Assembly: GCF_000189635.1 (NCBI RefSeq)
Contig: NW_002476216.1
Coordinates: forward strand, 124,001 to 188,000
Length of the DNA: 64,000 nt
Reading direction: 5' to 3'
Origin: Tetrahymena thermophila SB210
Taxonomy: Eukaryota > Ciliophora > Oligohymenophorea > Hymenostomatida > Tetrahymenidae
Shown: one piece after another, positions 60,601-64,000 of the stretch
Position numbering within the stretch: the stretch's first letter is position 1
Layout: each line of letters opens with the position of its first letter
Made by a program: the position numbers and the translations under genes
The notes under the pieces: model-generated
Seen by the model: only the letters and a program-made list of their open reading frames with translations
Database searches by the model: none
What the model was told of the DNA's origin: nothing

Positions 60601-63600
60601 TCCTTCTAAATAACTATTAATTATATATTTTTTTCAACAATAATTAAAAAGATATAATAAAATAAGTGAATAAAACCGATTAGACAATGGTTTTGCTTTA
60701 GCATATTGCACTAATCTCTCATATTTGACACTTGATTTTGAGTAAAAATAGTTCATTTGTTTTTGATTGTGATATTTTTAATTATAAAAATGAATTTAAA
60801 ATAAAAAAACTCTTTAGTTCGTTTATTAACTTTTTATTTGATGTATTGTTATTGTACTTATGTTTTTTTTATCTTTCTTAATTTAGCTTATTTACTTTTA
60901 TAAACTATGTATTTTCTTTTATTATTAATTTATTCATTTCTTATTATTTCATATTATTTCATCATTTTTTCCTTTTTACTAACTCATTGACTTTCTATAT
61001 TTTTTTTAATATTAAAAAGCGAAAACGAAATTAATGCAATATCTGCATCTAACTTAGGCTCTGCTTTAGCAAAATGCACTAATCTCTCAAATTTGACACT
61101 TAATCTTCGGTAAAAATAGTTTATTTGTTTGTTTTGCAAAATGATATTTATTAGTATTTTAGTGAATTTAAAAAAATAAAACCTTTAATTTGTTTATTAG
61201 CTTTTTTTTTAATTTATTTTTTTTTATTGTGCTATTTATTGTTTTTCTAATCTTTATTAATTTAACTCATTAATTTTTTAATTAATTAATTTCTTATTAT
61301 TTCATATTTTTTTTCCTTCGAAATAACGATTAATTTTATATTTTTCGAAAATATTTAAAAAGTGGCAATTCTTTAACTGAAGAAGGTTCACCAGGCTTAG
61401 TTTCTGCTTTAGCAAATTGCACTAATCTCTCAAATTTGACACTTTATCTTGGGTAAAAGCAGCTTAATTGTTTTGGATTGTGATATTTTTTTGTTATAAA
61501 ATGAATTAAAAAAATATAGATAGCTCTTTTAATTTATTTATTTATTAATTTTTATTTGAATTATTTTTCTTTTTTATTTTACTTTTATTTTTTTTTATCT
61601 TTCTTAATTTAAAACATTTTAATATTTTCAAAATTTGCTTTTATTATTAACTTATTCATTTCTTATTATTTCATTTTTTCTTTATTTTTTCCATCTAAAT
61701 AATTAATTATTTATTTTTCTTCAATATTTAAAAAGTTGCACTTCAGTTCGTGAAGGTGCATCAGACTTAGGTTCTGCTTTAGCAAATTGCAAGAATCTTA
61801 CAAATCTGAATCTTAATCTTTAGTAAAAGAAGTTTATTTATTTTAGATTATGATATTTTTTTGTATAAAAACAAATTTAAAACAAAAAAACTCTTTTAAT
61901 TTTTCTATTAACTATTTATTCGATTTATTTATTTATTTATTTTATTTTACTTATGTTTTTTTATCTTTCTTAATTTAACTCTTTTTATATTTTAGAATTT
62001 TGCTTTGATTATTAATTTATTTTTTTCATATTATTTTATATTTTTTTCATCATTCTTTCTTCTAATTAAATTTTTAACAATTAACTTATTCATAATATTT
62101 AAAAAGTCACAATTTTATTGTTGCAAAAGGTGCATCAGACCTAGGTTCTGCTTTAGTAAATTGCACTAATCTCTAAAATTTGACACTTAATCTTAGGTAA
62201 AAAAGTTTATTTGTTGTTTATTAGCTTTTGATATGATTTTTTTTTCTTCCTTTTTTTATTTTAATTGAGTTTTTCTTCTATGCTTCTTAATTTAATTCAT
62301 TTTTTATTTTCAAATTTTGTTTTTATAAATATCATTTGTTATTATTTCATATTTTTTCTTCATTTACCTTCTAAATAACTAATTAATTTCTATCTTTTCT
62401 TCAATATTTATAAAGCTAAAATTAAATTGATGCAATTGGTGCATCCAGATTAGGTTTTGCTTTAAAAAATTGCACTAATCTCTCAAATTTGACTCTTGAT
62501 CTTGGGTAAAAGCAGTTTATTTACTTATTTTGGATTGTGATATTTATTTGATTTATTTTTTTTTTTCTTATTTATTTTACTTGTGTTTTTTTTTCATCTA
62601 TGTTTCTGATTTACCTCATTTTTTTATATTATTTTGCTTTTATTATCATTAATTAATTAATTTCTTACTATTTTATATTTTTTATTCGATTTTCAACCTA
62701 ACTAACTAACTAACTAAGTAAGTAAGTAATTAATAATGTTAAATATTTTATCTTGAATATTTTAAAAAGATGCAATTCAATTGGTGAATATGGTGCATCA
62801 AGTTTAAGTTCTGGTTTAGGAATGAACACAAATCTCTCTAATTTGACACTAAATATTGCGTATATAGAGTTTATTTGTTTTGGACTATGATATTTTTAAT
62901 TATAAAAATGAATTTAAAATGATTTTACTCTTTTAATTTGTTTGTTTTTTTGTTAGCTTTTTATTTGATTTATTTTTCTTTTTCTTTTTTTATATTTGTT
63001 TATTTTGTTTCCCTTCTATCTTTCTTAATTTAACTCCTTTTTTTATTTTCAATTTTCCTTTAAATTTATTGCCTAATTAATTCTTATTATTTCATATTTT
63101 TTCATTCTAAGTATTAAATTAATAATATATTTTTCCTTCAATATTTAAAAAGTTGCTGTGAAATTGGTACAAATGGTGTATTCAGATTAGGTTCTGGTTT
63201 AGCAAATTGCACCAATCTCTCAAATTTGACACTTAAACTTATGTAAAAACAGTTTATATGATTTGAAGCAATATTACTCTTTTAATTTGTTAAAAAGCCT
63301 TTTATATGATTCCTTTTTCCTTTTTTACTGTATTTGTGTGTGTGCTTTTATTTAATATTTCATAATTTAATTCATTTTATTATTTTTTAATTTTGCATTT
63401 TTTATTTATTTTTATTTTGTATTTTTTTATTCATTTTTTCCTTCTAACTAACCAAAAAATTAATTTTCTATTTTTTCTTAATATTTAAAAAGTGGAAATT
63501 AAATTGATGGATAAGGTGCATCAGGCTTATGTTCTGCTTTAGCATAATGCACTAATCTCTCAGATTTGTCACTTGATTTTGGGTAAAAAGAGTTTATTTG

Positions 63601-64000
63601 ATTTGGATTGTGTTATTTTAATTATAAAAAGGAATTTAAAACAATAAAACAAACCTTTTTAATTTGTTAATTAGGTTTTATTTGATTTATTTTTCTTTTT
63701 CTTTTTTATTGTACTATTTTTATTTTCATATATTTTTCTTTGTAAATTTAACTCATTTTTATATTTTCTAATTTTGATTTATTGTTAATTAATTCATTTC
63801 TTATTATTTTGTATTCTTTCTTCTTTTTTTCCTACTAACTAACTAACATATTAATTAATTATATTTTTTTTCTTCAATATTTAAAAAGTAACAATTAAAT
63901 TCATGAATAAGGTGCATTAGGTATAGGTCTTGCTTTAGCATAATACACTAATCTCTAAAATTTGACACTTAATCTTGGGTATGAACAGTTTATTTGGTTT
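57648..64000 (+). CDS. Leucine-rich-repeat protein, one LRR per exon (17 exons seen; continues right)
   Basis: Ribonuclease-inhibitor-type LRR protein. Consensus repeat: NNQIGDKGASGLGSALANC then TNLSNLTLNL, 30 residues. Exons: 57648-57737, 58469-58558, 58855-58947, 59253-59342, 59636-59725, 59966-60055, 60321-60410, 60652-60741, 61020-61109, 61363-61452, 61736-61822, 62107-62196, 62416-62505, 62770-62859, 63153-63242, 63493-63582 and 63889-63978. Fifteen are 90 nt, one 93, one 87. Each begins after an A-rich AAG acceptor, ends before GTAAAA, GTAAGA or a similar donor, and splits a codon in phase 2, so all joins keep frame. Introns are 219-306 nt except the first (731 nt). The CTNLSNLTL block is nearly invariant, while the IGDEG block varies most. 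No kinase or other domain is in view. Start and end are missing. RI-type LRRs are protein-binding scaffolds. Confidence 0.88.
57648..64000 (+). repeat. Tandem array of ~310-390 bp exon-plus-intron units
   Basis: The unit is a 90-nt LRR exon plus a T-rich intron. Introns also resemble each other: after the donor a segment like GTTTATTTG-TTTGGATTGTGATATTTTT, then T/C-rich tracts and a final TTCTTCAATATTTAAAAAG. Exon and intron were therefore duplicated together. Sixteen full exon-to-exon intervals are in the window, ranging from 309 bp to 821 bp; the largest one holds an extra structured insert at about 58153-58262. Confidence 0.9.
58153..58262 (-). ncRNA. Possible small structured RNA (cloverleaf-like) in the first visible LRR intron
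   Basis: A G+C-bearing island in T-rich intron. Stems: GTTTTGA 58162-58168 with TTAAAAC 58244-58250; CAGGTT 58171-58176 with AACCTG 58184-58189; CCCCC 58228-58232 with GGGGG 58239-58243; a weaker TTTAG/CTAAA near 58196-58217. Read on the minus strand it carries GGTTCGAAAC, like a Pol III B box, and ends in eight T (58160-58153), like a Pol III stop. It does not make a normal tRNA: T-loop length and spacing are wrong. It could be a tRNA-derived element, a small Pol III RNA or chance. Confidence 0.35.

Noticed and set aside
57648-64000. Minus-strand repeated frame reading YPRLSVKFERLVQFAKAEPK
   Set aside because: First considered as repeat coding on the minus strand, but several units have TGA in that frame and no constant splice sites, whereas the plus frame gives textbook LRRs with phase-2 GT-AG junctions in all 17 units.
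1-64000. CRISPR array, bacterial operons, ribosome binding sites
   Set aside because: Spliced genes, ciliate code and Pol III tRNA show a eukaryotic nucleus; the only regular array is exon-intron LRR units.
1-64000. Transposon or virus-like element
   Set aside because: No reverse transcriptase, transposase, integrase or capsid signature and no terminal repeats were recognised on either strand.

Overview
The window looks like a piece of a ciliate macronuclear genome, most like Tetrahymena or a close relative. It is extremely A+T rich. The decisive evidence is the genetic code: TAA and TAG lie in frame, many times, inside unmistakable conserved domains (citrate synthase, CRAL-TRIO, the UTP23 PIN domain, LRRs, an eEF1A-like protein), so they read as glutamine, and only TGA ends genes. 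Introns are plentiful, GT-AG and mostly 60-700 nt, which argues against Paramecium with its 20-35 nt introns. With TGA as the only stop, long open frames appear by chance and antisense to real genes, so calls here rest on domain sense, splice phase and start/stop context.

Layout. 1-1.5 kb: 5' part of a YANK/STK32-like kinase (-). 3.9-5.8 kb: spliced coiled-coil gene (+). 6.5-8.6 kb: bacterial-type citrate synthase (+). 9.3-26.8 kb: three large membrane-protein genes in a row on the - strand: a two-pass protein with a Cache-like ectodomain, TPR and a degenerate vWA-like end, then two secretory proteins with big ectodomains and multi-pass C-termini. 27.9-31.1 kb: FCP1/SCP-type phosphatase (-). 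31.1-35.2 kb: long A+T-rich spacer. 35.2-41.7 kb, + strand: a small membrane U-box protein, a PH plus CRAL-TRIO lipid-binding protein and a small four-helix membrane protein. 42.3-45.1 kb (-): protein with many RING-like modules and a polyQ tract. 46.3-47.4 kb (+): UTP23. 47.6-48.9 kb (-): divergent eEF1A-like protein with altered GTPase motifs. 49.8-51.1 kb (-): stand-alone TRPM-type LSDAT/SLOG domain protein. 51.8-55.9 kb (-): long coiled-coil protein. 56.25 kb: tRNA-Leu(AAG). 57.6 kb to the right edge (+): a leucine-rich-repeat gene in which every exon is one repeat; 17 such exons are visible and the gene runs off the window.

The genes are a mixed housekeeping and signalling set with no operon logic: rRNA processing (UTP23), carbon metabolism (citrate synthase), ubiquitin-type proteins (U-box, RING array), lipid and membrane signalling (PH/Sec14, the sensor-like giants) and phosphorylation (kinase, phosphatase). 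The features most worth a second look are the LRR exon array, the eEF1A-like protein with a replaced P-loop lysine, the RING array, the Cache-TPR-vWA-like sensor and a possible small structured RNA inside the LRR gene. Exon borders were set by eye from GT/AG, phase and domain continuity. Where I give exact exons the phases close; elsewhere the span is firmer than the inner borders.
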